Source: Phycisphaerae bacterium
GTDB taxonomy: Bacteria; Planctomycetota; Phycisphaerae; Phycisphaerales; SM1A02
DNA: 7,044 nt
Direction: 5' to 3'
Assembly: GCA_002690755.1 (NCBI GenBank)
Contig: NZFT01000054.1
Span: forward strand, 1-7,044
The notes beneath the pieces were generated by a model. It ran no database searches. It was given only the letters and a program-made list of their open reading frames with translations, and had not been told where the DNA came from. The position numbers and the translations under genes were made by a program. Shown here piece after piece: positions 1-5,576 of the stretch (position 1 is its first letter; each line of letters starts with the position of its first letter).

Positions 1-606
1 GGCGCCTGGAACGCAAGGACGCTCGATCGGAACGATCTCTTCGGGCCGCCGGCCGATTCAGGTGGGGACGGAAGCTGTTTCATGACCGGTGACGGGCTCG
101 GGGACGTCGACGGAGGGTTCACGAGCCTGGTGACCCCCGATCTTGATCCGTTCGGCCTCGTGATGCCGGTCGTTCGATTCGATCTCTGGCTCCGATTGGA
201 AGGAACCGTTCCGGCGAACGATCGTTTCGAGATCGCGGCTTCGAATGACGGTGGCGAATCATGGGCGCTGCTGGAAGTGGTCACCGCCGGCACGGATGGA
301 TGGGCTTCCCGGTCGATCGAGCTCGATCCGGTCGCCTCGCCGACCGATATCCGCCTTCGCTTCAGGGCGCATGGGGAAAGCGAGGCCGCCACGGTCGTCG
401 CCGCGGTCGATCGACTCGAGTTGCTGGAGTGGGTGTGCGACGACGGCGTGCCCGGCGACATGAACGGCGACGGCTTCGTCAACGGAGAGGATTTCGGTCA
501 ATTCCTCGTCGAGTGGGGGTCGGTGGATTCCGTCGCGGACTTCAACTTCGACGGGAACGTCGACGGATTCGATCTCGGCATCCTTCTGGGTCACTGGACC
601 GGTTGA
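1..606 (+). CDS. Secreted protein C-terminal part: beta-sandwich domain plus GC-type dockerin-like module (5' end outside window)
   Basis: The frame is open from base 1 to the TGA at 604-606, giving 201 residues. The ATG at 82 is not the start, because conserved domain sequence continues upstream of it (GDGSCFMTGDG spans it). Residues about 20-145 match the jelly-roll/MAM-like domain often found near the C-terminus of planctomycete secreted peptidases and surface proteins: a Cys-Phe-x-Thr-Gly start, DVDGG, SLVTPDLDPFG, SNDGGESW, then a final strand AAVDRLELLEW. Residues about 152-201 form two dockerin-like calcium loops, DMNGDGFVNGEDFG and DFNFDGNVDGFDLG, each followed by a helix ending in W. 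This is the GC-type dockerin signature common in Phycisphaerales. The catalytic or binding part lies upstream and cannot be named. The dockerin-like tail probably mediates calcium-dependent attachment at the cell surface; no cohesin partner is visible. I am confident it is a real gene and of its C-terminal architecture, but not of its function. Confidence 0.88.
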   Translation, partial: GAWNARTLDRNDLFGPPADSGGDGSCFMTGDGLGDVDGGFTSLVTPDLDPFGLVMPVVRFDLWLRLEGTVPANDRFEIAASNDGGESWALLEVVTAGTDGWASRSIELDPVASPTDIRLRFRAHGESEAATVVAAVDRLELLEWVCDDGVPGDMNGDGFVNGEDFGQFLVEWGSVDSVADFNFDGNVDGFDLGILLGHWTG

Positions 607-630
607 GGCGGAGCGATCGTGCTCCCTCTC
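605..630 (+). terminator. Imperfect hairpin at the end of the dockerin gene, possible terminator
   Basis: GGAGC at 610-614 pairs perfectly with GCTCC at 621-625 around the loop GATCGT. Beyond a C/C mismatch (609/626) four more pairs, one of them G-T, extend the stem to 605-630. It overlaps the stop codon of the upstream gene, where a terminator would be expected. No T-run follows (the next bases are CCGGTCTGT), so it is not a classical intrinsic terminator; it could act as an RNA 3'-end stabiliser or with Rho. Confidence 0.42.
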
Positions 631-952
631 CCGGTCTGTACGTCATTCAAATCCAACGCTTCCGGCGGGTCGGTACTGGACCTCGGGGCCGATCGCGGCG
701 ATCATGCACCTGGTCGGAGCCGTGGTCCGTTCGGGACACGCACTCCGAAATCGCCGGACGCGATGCGGAATCTCCGAACCACTCGGTGTCCACATCGGTA
801 ACACGAAGATGCCGCTCGGTCGGCCGAAGACTCGGAGTGAATGAATGGATCTCGAGGGAAGCGTCGAGTTGGGTCAGGAACGTCCGTCCATCGCGGTATC
901 GACCCGGGTTCCGTTTCTCCGTGCTCGTCCCGGATTGGTTCGGTCCACGGCC
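607..952. other. 346-base stretch without a supportable gene
   Basis: I see no convincing protein here on either strand. Short open frames are Arg/Gly-rich, have no recognisable motif and look like high-GC noise. Apart from the hairpin at its left end, the stretch holds a short AT-richer patch around 636-658, a 13-base palindrome GATCGCGGCGATC at 691-703, and GGAG at 834-837 placed 7 bases before an ATG at 845. That ATG is in frame with the downstream lipoprotein. The promoter for the downstream genes probably lies in this stretch, but no -35/-10 pair stands out. Confidence 0.6.
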
Positions 953-1831
953 ATGTTCAGGTTGGCCATGTTGAGCATGTCGGCCACGGGGGTCGCGATG
1001 CTGACGGGATGCCAGACCGGATCGGTGGGGGACGGCGAGGTCACGGAGGTGCATCGCCATCACGAACCTCGCCACGATCAAGGCGAGGGCGCGGATTCCT
1101 CGAACCCGGTTTCGGGCATGGCTTCGGAGAAGGCGGAGGTCGTCTCGATGGAGCCGATCGAAGTCGTGGTGCCGGGAACCAGTGTCACGATCACGATGCA
1201 GCCGATCGCGTCCGATGCAGGCGACCCTTTCTACGTCGCGACCACGGAAGCGACCTGGGATCTCTATGACGCGTTCATCTTCAATCTCGACACCGATGCC
1301 GGCGAAAGCACCGAGGCGTCCGATGCGGTGACCCGTCCGAGCAAGCCCTACGTGCTCGCGGATCGAGGCTACGGCCACGCCGGATACGCGTTGCTGAGCG
1401 CGAGTCCCGCGGCGGTCGAGCGTTTCGTGGAGTGGCTGTCCGTCAAGACCGGGCGGAGGATCCGCGTGCCGACCGAGGCCGAGATGCGTCATCTGCTCGA
1501 ATCCAGCGGCATCGACGACGCCGACGCCCGGATCGCCTCCGGCTGGTTCGAAGAGAACGCCGAGTATTCGACGCACGCGGTCGGTTCGAAGCCGGTCGAC
1601 GCGAACGGGCTCCACGACATCTGGGGCAACCTGAGCGAATACGCGATCGCCGACGATGGAACCTGGGTGGTCATGGGCGGTTCGTTCATCGACCCCGTCA
1701 CCGACGTCGGTCTCGACTACCGGATCCCGTTCACCACCGACTGGAACGCCGACGATCCGCAGATTCCCAAGAGCCCGTGGTGGCTCGCATCCAACGACTG
1801 GGTCGGTGTGCGGTTGGTCTGCGACCCCTGA
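953..1831 (+). CDS. Lipoprotein with FGE-sulfatase (SUMF1/formylglycine-generating-enzyme) fold, probably non-catalytic
   Basis: The protein is 292 residues from the ATG at 953. The N-terminus is a lipoprotein signal: Arg3, a hydrophobic stretch and lipobox LTGC with Cys20, so it should be anchored in the envelope. A short His-rich linker follows (HRHHEPRH, 34-41). Residues about 90-292 carry FGE-sulfatase family landmarks: PFYVATTEATWDLYDAF (92-108), a Pro/Gly segment near 128-145, EWLSVKTGRRIRVPTEAE (160-177), VGSKPVDANGLHDIWGN (210-226), VMGGSF (240-245) and the closing GVRLV (285-289). True FGE oxidises sulfatase cysteines using two active-site Cys shortly before the closing G-x-R motif. 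Here that stretch has none; the only Cys residues are Cys20 and Cys290. A binding or structural role is therefore more likely than formylglycine formation. Start choice: 953 puts the signal at the N-terminus but has no clear Shine-Dalgarno, whereas an in-frame ATG at 845 has GGAG 7 bases upstream but would add 36 residues that do not look signal-like. It lies 71 bases upstream of the oxidoreductase gene and may share its transcript. Confidence 0.82.
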   Translation: MFRLAMLSMSATGVAMLTGCQTGSVGDGEVTEVHRHHEPRHDQGEGADSSNPVSGMASEKAEVVSMEPIEVVVPGTSVTITMQPIASDAGDPFYVATTEATWDLYDAFIFNLDTDAGESTEASDAVTRPSKPYVLADRGYGHAGYALLSASPAAVERFVEWLSVKTGRRIRVPTEAEMRHLLESSGIDDADARIASGWFEENAEYSTHAVGSKPVDANGLHDIWGNLSEYAIADDGTWVVMGGSFIDPVTDVGLDYRIPFTTDWNADDPQIPKSPWWLASNDWVGVRLVCDP

Positions 1832-1890
1832 AAGTCGGCCGGATCACCCGCCTCTCCCCGGATCCCGAACCTCGATTCTCGTAAACCGTC

Positions 1891-1895
1891 AGGAG
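1891..1895 (+). promoter_or_regulatory. Shine-Dalgarno for the first Gfo/Idh/MocA gene
   Basis: AGGAG lies 7 bases before the ATG at 1903. It fixes this start, which also gives a complete Tat signal. Confidence 0.75.
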
Positions 1896-1902
1896 CCCAC
1901 CG

Positions 1903-3213
1903 ATGAAGAATTCCAAGTCCGAAGCCAAGTCCGACGACGGCGTCGATCGCCGCGCGTTCGTGAAGACCGCCGCGGCGGTCGGTGCGACCGGCCTCGCGAT
2001 GCCCGTCTGGGGCTCCGCCACCGCGAACGACCGCATCAAGGTGGGGCTCGTCGGATGCGGCGGCCGAGGCACCGGGGCGGCGAACCAGGCGATCAACGCG
2101 GACCCCGGCGTGTTGCTCTGGGCGATGGGTGACGTCTACGAGGATCGTCTGAGGAACAGTCTCAACGGACTCAAGAACGAGCACGGAACCCGCGTCATGG
2201 TCGGGGACGAACGTCGATTCGTCGGCTTCGACGCGATCGACAAGGTTCTGGACAGCGGCGTGGACGTGGTGATCCTCGCGACCCCTCCGGGATTCCGTCC
2301 GGACCATCTCGAGAAGGCGGTCGGTGCCGGGAAGCACGTCTTCTGTGAGAAGCCGATGGCCACGGACATGCCGGGACTTCGCAAGGTGATGGAGACCGCG
2401 AAGAAGGCGAAGGATCAGGGGACCCAGCTGATGTCCGGATTCTGCTGGCGATACGCGGCGCCGGAGCGCGCGATGTACGGCGAGATCAACGACGGCGCGA
2501 TCGGCGAGATCGAGTCCGTCCATTCGACCTATCACACCGGTCCGCTGGGAACCCGGGCGAGAACGCCCGACATGACCGACATGGACTTCCAGCTGCGCAA
2601 CTGGCAGCACCTCAACTGGCTCTCCGGCGACATCATCGTCGAGCAGGCGGTGCACAGCGTCGACAAGATGAACTGGGCGATGGGCAATCGTCCTCCGGTC
2701 AAGGCGACCGCCCTCGGTGGCCGCGGTCTCCGCGAAGGCGCCGAACGGGGCGACGTCTTCGATCACTTCGCGGTGGTCTACGAGTGGGACAACGGCGCCC
2801 GGGGATTCCTCACGTGCCGGCAGGTTCCCAACTGTTCGAACGACAACACCGACTGGATCGCCGGCACCAAGGGAATCGGTTTCGTGAACGGCTGGGCCCC
2901 GCGGCAGTCGAACTTGAAGTTCGCCGACGGATCGAAGGAGTTTCGCTACAAGGGCGGCACGCCGAACATGTACCAGACCGAGCACAACGAACTCTTCAAG
3001 GCGATTCGTGACGGTGATCTGGTGAACGACGGCGACTGGATGACCCAGTCGGTGGCGATGGGCATTCTCGGTCGCGAAGCCGGATACAGCGGCCGGACGA
3101 TCACGTGGGACGAGATCATGAATTCGGCCAAGGCCATCGTTCCGGAAGATCCGAAGTTCGGTCCGATGCCGCCGCTCGAGATCCCCGCACCCGGCGTCTA
3201 CAAGTTCAGTTGA
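1903..3213 (+). CDS. Tat-exported Gfo/Idh/MocA family NAD(P)-dependent oxidoreductase (copy A)
   Basis: The protein is 436 residues. Residues 15-21 (DRRAFVK) are a twin-arginine motif, followed by an Ala/Gly-rich hydrophobic stretch and a likely cleavage after SATA (38-41), so it is exported folded, probably with its nucleotide bound. The Rossmann domain begins at 44: GLVGCGGRG (48-56) binds the dinucleotide, ILATPP is at 124-129, and EKP (149-151) supplies the family's active-site Lys150. The C-terminal alpha/beta domain carries LSGDIIVEQAVHSVDKMNW (239-257); His250 and Asp253 match the family's H-x-x-D catalytic positions. Family members oxidise or reduce sugars, inositols or glycosides at a ring carbon; the substrate here is not predictable. 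It is paralogous to the gene at 4235, sharing for example DVVILATPPGFRP, but has GFCWRY (178-183) where copy B has GTQRRH, and lacks two His that copy B has in the catalytic-loop motif. It is probably the first gene of the five-gene sugar cluster. Family assignment is secure; specificity is unknown. Confidence 0.93.
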   Translation: MKNSKSEAKSDDGVDRRAFVKTAAAVGATGLAMPVWGSATANDRIKVGLVGCGGRGTGAANQAINADPGVLLWAMGDVYEDRLRNSLNGLKNEHGTRVMVGDERRFVGFDAIDKVLDSGVDVVILATPPGFRPDHLEKAVGAGKHVFCEKPMATDMPGLRKVMETAKKAKDQGTQLMSGFCWRYAAPERAMYGEINDGAIGEIESVHSTYHTGPLGTRARTPDMTDMDFQLRNWQHLNWLSGDIIVEQAVHSVDKMNWAMGNRPPVKATALGGRGLREGAERGDVFDHFAVVYEWDNGARGFLTCRQVPNCSNDNTDWIAGTKGIGFVNGWAPRQSNLKFADGSKEFRYKGGTPNMYQTEHNELFKAIRDGDLVNDGDWMTQSVAMGILGREAGYSGRTITWDEIMNSAKAIVPEDPKFGPMPPLEIPAPGVYKFS

Positions 3214-3256
3214 TCGAGTTCTCACGGCCATCGCCCCGCATCGTCCTCGAACGGAT

Positions 3257-3261
3257 GGGAG
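3257..3261 (+). promoter_or_regulatory. Possible Shine-Dalgarno for the upstream start of the TIM-barrel gene
   Basis: GGGAG lies only 4 bases before the ATG at 3266, which is shorter than usual. It supports the signal-peptide-containing start, though less well spaced than the rival site at 3361-3366. Confidence 0.45.
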
Positions 3262-3265
3262 CCAC

Positions 3266-4174
3266 ATGCGTCCGATCGCGATTCTCGTCACCGGTCTTCT
3301 CGGCCTTCTCGGCCTCGTGCTCGTCTCGCCCGCTTCGGGTGACGTGTCCCCTGCGGCTTCGGGGAGCTCGGCGATGAAGAAGGCCGTCAAGATCGAGATG
3401 GTGAAGGAAGGCGGGACGCTCGAGGAGAAGTTCCGGCTGCTGCGAACGCTCGGTTACGACGGCGTCGAACTGCCGAGCCCCAACGCGTGGAGCGTGGAAG
3501 AGGTGGTCGCGGCGTCGAAGGCCTCGGGTCTTCCGGTGCACGGCGTGGTCTGCAGCGAACACTGGAAGAGTCCGCTCAACGACTCGAATCCCGAGGTCCG
3601 GGCGAAATGCGTCGCGGCGATCCGGGAGGCGATCGCGGACGCGAAGGCCTACGGGGCGTCTTCGGTGCTGGTGGTTCCGGCGGTGGTCGGGAAGGATCGT
3701 CCGTACGACGAGGCCTGGCGACTCAGCCGCGTTGAACTGCTCAAGGTGATTCCGGATGCCGAGGCGGCGGGCATCGACATCGCCTTCGAGAACGTCTGGA
3801 ACAACTTCCTGCTGAGTCCGCGGGAGGCCGCGGCGTACGTCGACTCGTTCGAGAGCGACCGGGTCGGGTGGTACCTCGACGTCGGGAACCTGGTGGCCTA
3901 CGGCTGGCCGGAGCAGTGGATCCGGGTCCTCGGGCCACGGGTCATGAAGGTCGACGTGAAGGAATACAGTCGCACCAAGCTCGACCAGGAGGGCCGATGG
4001 GCCGGCTTCGACGTCCTGCTGCTCGAGGGCGATTGCGACTGGCCCGCGGTGATGACCGCCCTGCGGGAAATCGGATTCGATGGATGGATGACCGCGGAGA
4101 TCGGCGGCGGCGATCGAGCCTGGCTGACCGATGTCGCGACGCGAATGGACCGGATCCGGGCATCCGCCGAGTAG
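3266..4174 (+). CDS. Sugar phosphate isomerase/epimerase-like TIM barrel (xylose-isomerase-like), probably exported
   Basis: The protein is 302 residues from the ATG at 3266. Residues 1-25 look like a Sec signal: Arg2, then a Leu/Gly/Val-rich core ending in SPASG. The barrel starts near residue 38: VKIEMVKEGGTLEEKF, then LGYDGVELPSP (62-72). Predicted metal and catalytic residues of the fold are Glu175 (IAFENVWN), Asp205 (YLDVGN), the strand VMKVDVKEYSR (226-236) and Glu278 (MTAEIGGGD). At the third position, where D-psicose/tagatose epimerases have His, this protein has Asp230. Members isomerise or epimerise ketoses or, in some branches, act on keto-sugar intermediates; the exact reaction is not predictable. 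It sits between two Gfo/Idh/MocA genes, 52 bases after copy A, which points to one pathway. Oddity: an in-frame ATG at 3374 (Met37) is preceded by GGGGAG at 3361-3366 with ideal spacing, so a signal-less cytosolic form starting at MKKAVKIEM is possible. Family confidence is high; location is less certain. Confidence 0.88.
   Translation: MRPIAILVTGLLGLLGLVLVSPASGDVSPAASGSSAMKKAVKIEMVKEGGTLEEKFRLLRTLGYDGVELPSPNAWSVEEVVAASKASGLPVHGVVCSEHWKSPLNDSNPEVRAKCVAAIREAIADAKAYGASSVLVVPAVVGKDRPYDEAWRLSRVELLKVIPDAEAAGIDIAFENVWNNFLLSPREAAAYVDSFESDRVGWYLDVGNLVAYGWPEQWIRVLGPRVMKVDVKEYSRTKLDQEGRWAGFDVLLLEGDCDWPAVMTALREIGFDGWMTAEIGGGDRAWLTDVATRMDRIRASAE
3361..3366 (+). promoter_or_regulatory. Internal Shine-Dalgarno-like site before an alternative start
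   Basis: GGGGAG lies 7 bases before the in-frame ATG at 3374 (Met37 of the long form). It may allow synthesis of a TIM barrel without the signal peptide. A chance purine run within coding sequence is also possible. Confidence 0.35.
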
Positions 4175-4189
4175 GCGGCCCCGGAAAGC

Positions 4190-4207
4190 GACGGTGAAGC
4201 CACCGTC
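4190..4207 (+). other. Perfect intercistronic hairpin
   Basis: GACGGTG (4190-4196) and CACCGTC (4201-4207) form a 7-bp perfect stem around the tetraloop AAGC. It lies 16 bases after the TIM-barrel stop and 27 bases before the next ATG. TGAAAACC follows, with no T-run, so it is not a normal intrinsic terminator. Inside a likely operon it could protect upstream mRNA from 3' exonucleases or lower expression of the downstream genes. Confidence 0.55.
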
Positions 4208-4222
4208 TGAAAACCCCAGATC

Positions 4223-4226
4223 GGAG
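4223..4226 (+). promoter_or_regulatory. Shine-Dalgarno for the second Gfo/Idh/MocA gene
   Basis: GGAG lies 8 bases before the ATG at 4235. It is half of the 8-base palindrome GGAGCTCC, so the site could pair with itself only weakly. Confidence 0.6.
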
Positions 4227-4234
4227 CTCCTGCG

Positions 4235-5548
4235 ATGAACGACCGTAATCTTGCTCGACGTGACTTCGTCCGCGCCGTCGGGCTCGCGGCCACCGTCCCG
4301 ACCATCGTCTCCGCCGCGCCGACGATCCTCGGATCCAGACTCGGGCGTGAAGACGTGATCAACGTCGGTCTCATCGGGTGTGGCGGACGCGGCTCGGGCG
4401 CGGCGGTCAATGCGCTGGAGGCGGGCCCGGACGTGCGGATCCACGCGATGGGCGACCTCTTCCCGGATCGCCTCCAGAGCAGCCTTGGGAATCTCCGCAA
4501 CCGGGACGATGCCCGGGTGGACGTTCCCGAATCGAGGCAGTTCACCGGATTCGACGCGTTCAAGAAGGTGATCGGCACCGACTGCGACGTGGTGATCCTC
4601 GCGACTCCGCCCGGTTTTCGCCCGCAACACTTCGCCGCCGCGGTGGACGCCGGCAAGCACGTCTTCATGGAGAAGCCGGTCGCGGTCGACGCGACCGGCA
4701 TTCGAACCGTGATGGAGGCGGCGGCGGCCGCGAACGATCGGAAGCTCTCGGTGGTCGCGGGCACGCAGCGGCGACACGAACAGTGCTATCTCGAAGCGAT
4801 GGAACGGCTCCATCGCGGCGATCTCGGACGGCTGCTCGCGGCTCGCTGCTACTGGAACATGGGGAGCCTGTGGAACGTCGCCCCCGAGCCGGACCGGAGC
4901 GAGGTCGAGAATCAGATCCGGAACTGGCTGTATTACACATGGCTCTCCGGGGACCACATCGTCGAGCAGCACGTGCACAATCTGGACGCGATCAACTGGG
5001 CGTTCCAGTCGCCGCCGACCGAGGTCTTCGGCGTCGGTGGGCGTCAGTCCCGGACCTCGGACGAGTACGGTCACATCTTCGATCACTTCGGACTGGAGTA
5101 TCGATACCCGGACGACCGCTTCGCGATGAGCATGTGTCGGCAGCAGGCGGGGACCGACGGTCGGGTGGAGGAGGTCATCACCGGTGCCGACGGCACGGCG
5201 ACCCTCACCAGCGGCCGTGCGGTTCTGACCGGACCGAACGCCTGGCGATTCAAGGGGCCGCAACGAAGTCCCTACGTCCAGGAACACATGGACCTGCAGG
5301 CGTCGATCCGGGGTACCGGCGACTACCTCAACGAAGGGCAGCGGATCGCGGAGAGCACGCTCACCGCCATCATGGGGCGCGAAGCGGCCTACACCGGAAA
5401 GGTGATCACCTTCGAGGATGCGTTGAACAGTGATCAGGATCTGATGCCCAACCTCACGGACTTCACCGACATGCCGACGCCGCCGGTCCCGATTCCCGGC
5501 CAGACCAGAATGAACCGAAGCGACGACGTCCGTCCCGGCGACGCATGA
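4235..5548 (+). CDS. Tat-exported Gfo/Idh/MocA family NAD(P)-dependent oxidoreductase (copy B)
   Basis: The protein is 437 residues. The Tat motif ARRDFVR (7-13) is followed by a hydrophobic stretch to about residue 33. The Rossmann fold has GLIGCGGRG (45-53), ILATPP (121-126) and EKP (146-148, Lys147 catalytic by family). GTQRRH (176-181) and WLSGDHIVEQHVHNLDAINW (236-255) are the typical motifs of the planctomycete/Bacteroidota branch of exported family members; His248 and Asp251 are the H-x-x-D pair. It aligns along its length with copy A, including the repeated block DVVILATPPGFRP, where 20 bases are identical (2263-2282 and 4586-4605), indicating old duplication or shared ancestry rather than recent copying. 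The pair could perform the oxidative and reductive halves of one conversion, or use different substrates (inference). It follows the TIM-barrel gene by 60 bases with a hairpin between, and the next gene begins 28 bases after its stop. Family is certain; substrate unknown. Confidence 0.94.
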   Translation: MNDRNLARRDFVRAVGLAATVPTIVSAAPTILGSRLGREDVINVGLIGCGGRGSGAAVNALEAGPDVRIHAMGDLFPDRLQSSLGNLRNRDDARVDVPESRQFTGFDAFKKVIGTDCDVVILATPPGFRPQHFAAAVDAGKHVFMEKPVAVDATGIRTVMEAAAAANDRKLSVVAGTQRRHEQCYLEAMERLHRGDLGRLLAARCYWNMGSLWNVAPEPDRSEVENQIRNWLYYTWLSGDHIVEQHVHNLDAINWAFQSPPTEVFGVGGRQSRTSDEYGHIFDHFGLEYRYPDDRFAMSMCRQQAGTDGRVEEVITGADGTATLTSGRAVLTGPNAWRFKGPQRSPYVQEHMDLQASIRGTGDYLNEGQRIAESTLTAIMGREAAYTGKVITFEDALNSDQDLMPNLTDFTDMPTPPVPIPGQTRMNRSDDVRPGDA

Positions 5549-5562
5549 GCACCAACCGGATC

Positions 5563-5568
5563 AAGGAG
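5563..5568 (+). promoter_or_regulatory. Strong Shine-Dalgarno for the second TIM-barrel gene
   Basis: AAGGAG lies 8 bases before the ATG at 5577. It is the best ribosome-binding site in the window and fixes the start, keeping the Tat signal in the protein. Confidence 0.78.
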
Positions 5569-5576
5569 CGACCGAC

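Noticed and set aside
691..703. Palindrome GATCGCGGCGATC as a possible operator
   Set aside because: GATCG-type words are very frequent in this sequence, and no second copy at a sensible spacing or promoter was found, so chance is likely.
741..839. Inverted repeat CACTCCGA / TCGGAGTG
   Set aside because: Eight bases separated by more than 80 bases is within chance for a region of this length, and no nested structure supports it.
261..974. 237-residue + strand open frame crossing the non-coding stretch
   Set aside because: Its first part is a shadow of the dockerin gene and the rest is Arg/Ser-rich with no motif or ribosome-binding site.
1836..1878. GGATC ... GATCC inverted pair after the lipoprotein gene as a terminator
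   Set aside because: Only five bases pair across a 15-base loop and no T-run follows; too weak to call.
1717..3390. 557-residue open frame on the - strand
   Set aside because: It is antisense to the lipoprotein end and copy A oxidoreductase, with shadow-like composition and no domain or ribosome-binding evidence.
2263..4605. 20-base identical direct repeat as a possible recombination or insertion site
   Set aside because: Both copies encode the same conserved stretch of two paralogous oxidoreductases in frame; the identity comes from protein conservation.
3206..5287. 693-residue open frame on the - strand
   Set aside because: It runs antisense through three well-supported + strand genes, is Arg/His/Asp-rich without any recognisable domain, and is expected where high-GC third positions remove antisense stop codons.
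4378..5433. 351-residue + strand open frame in another phase
   Set aside because: It lies wholly inside copy B oxidoreductase and is extremely Arg/Gly-rich; it is a frame shadow.
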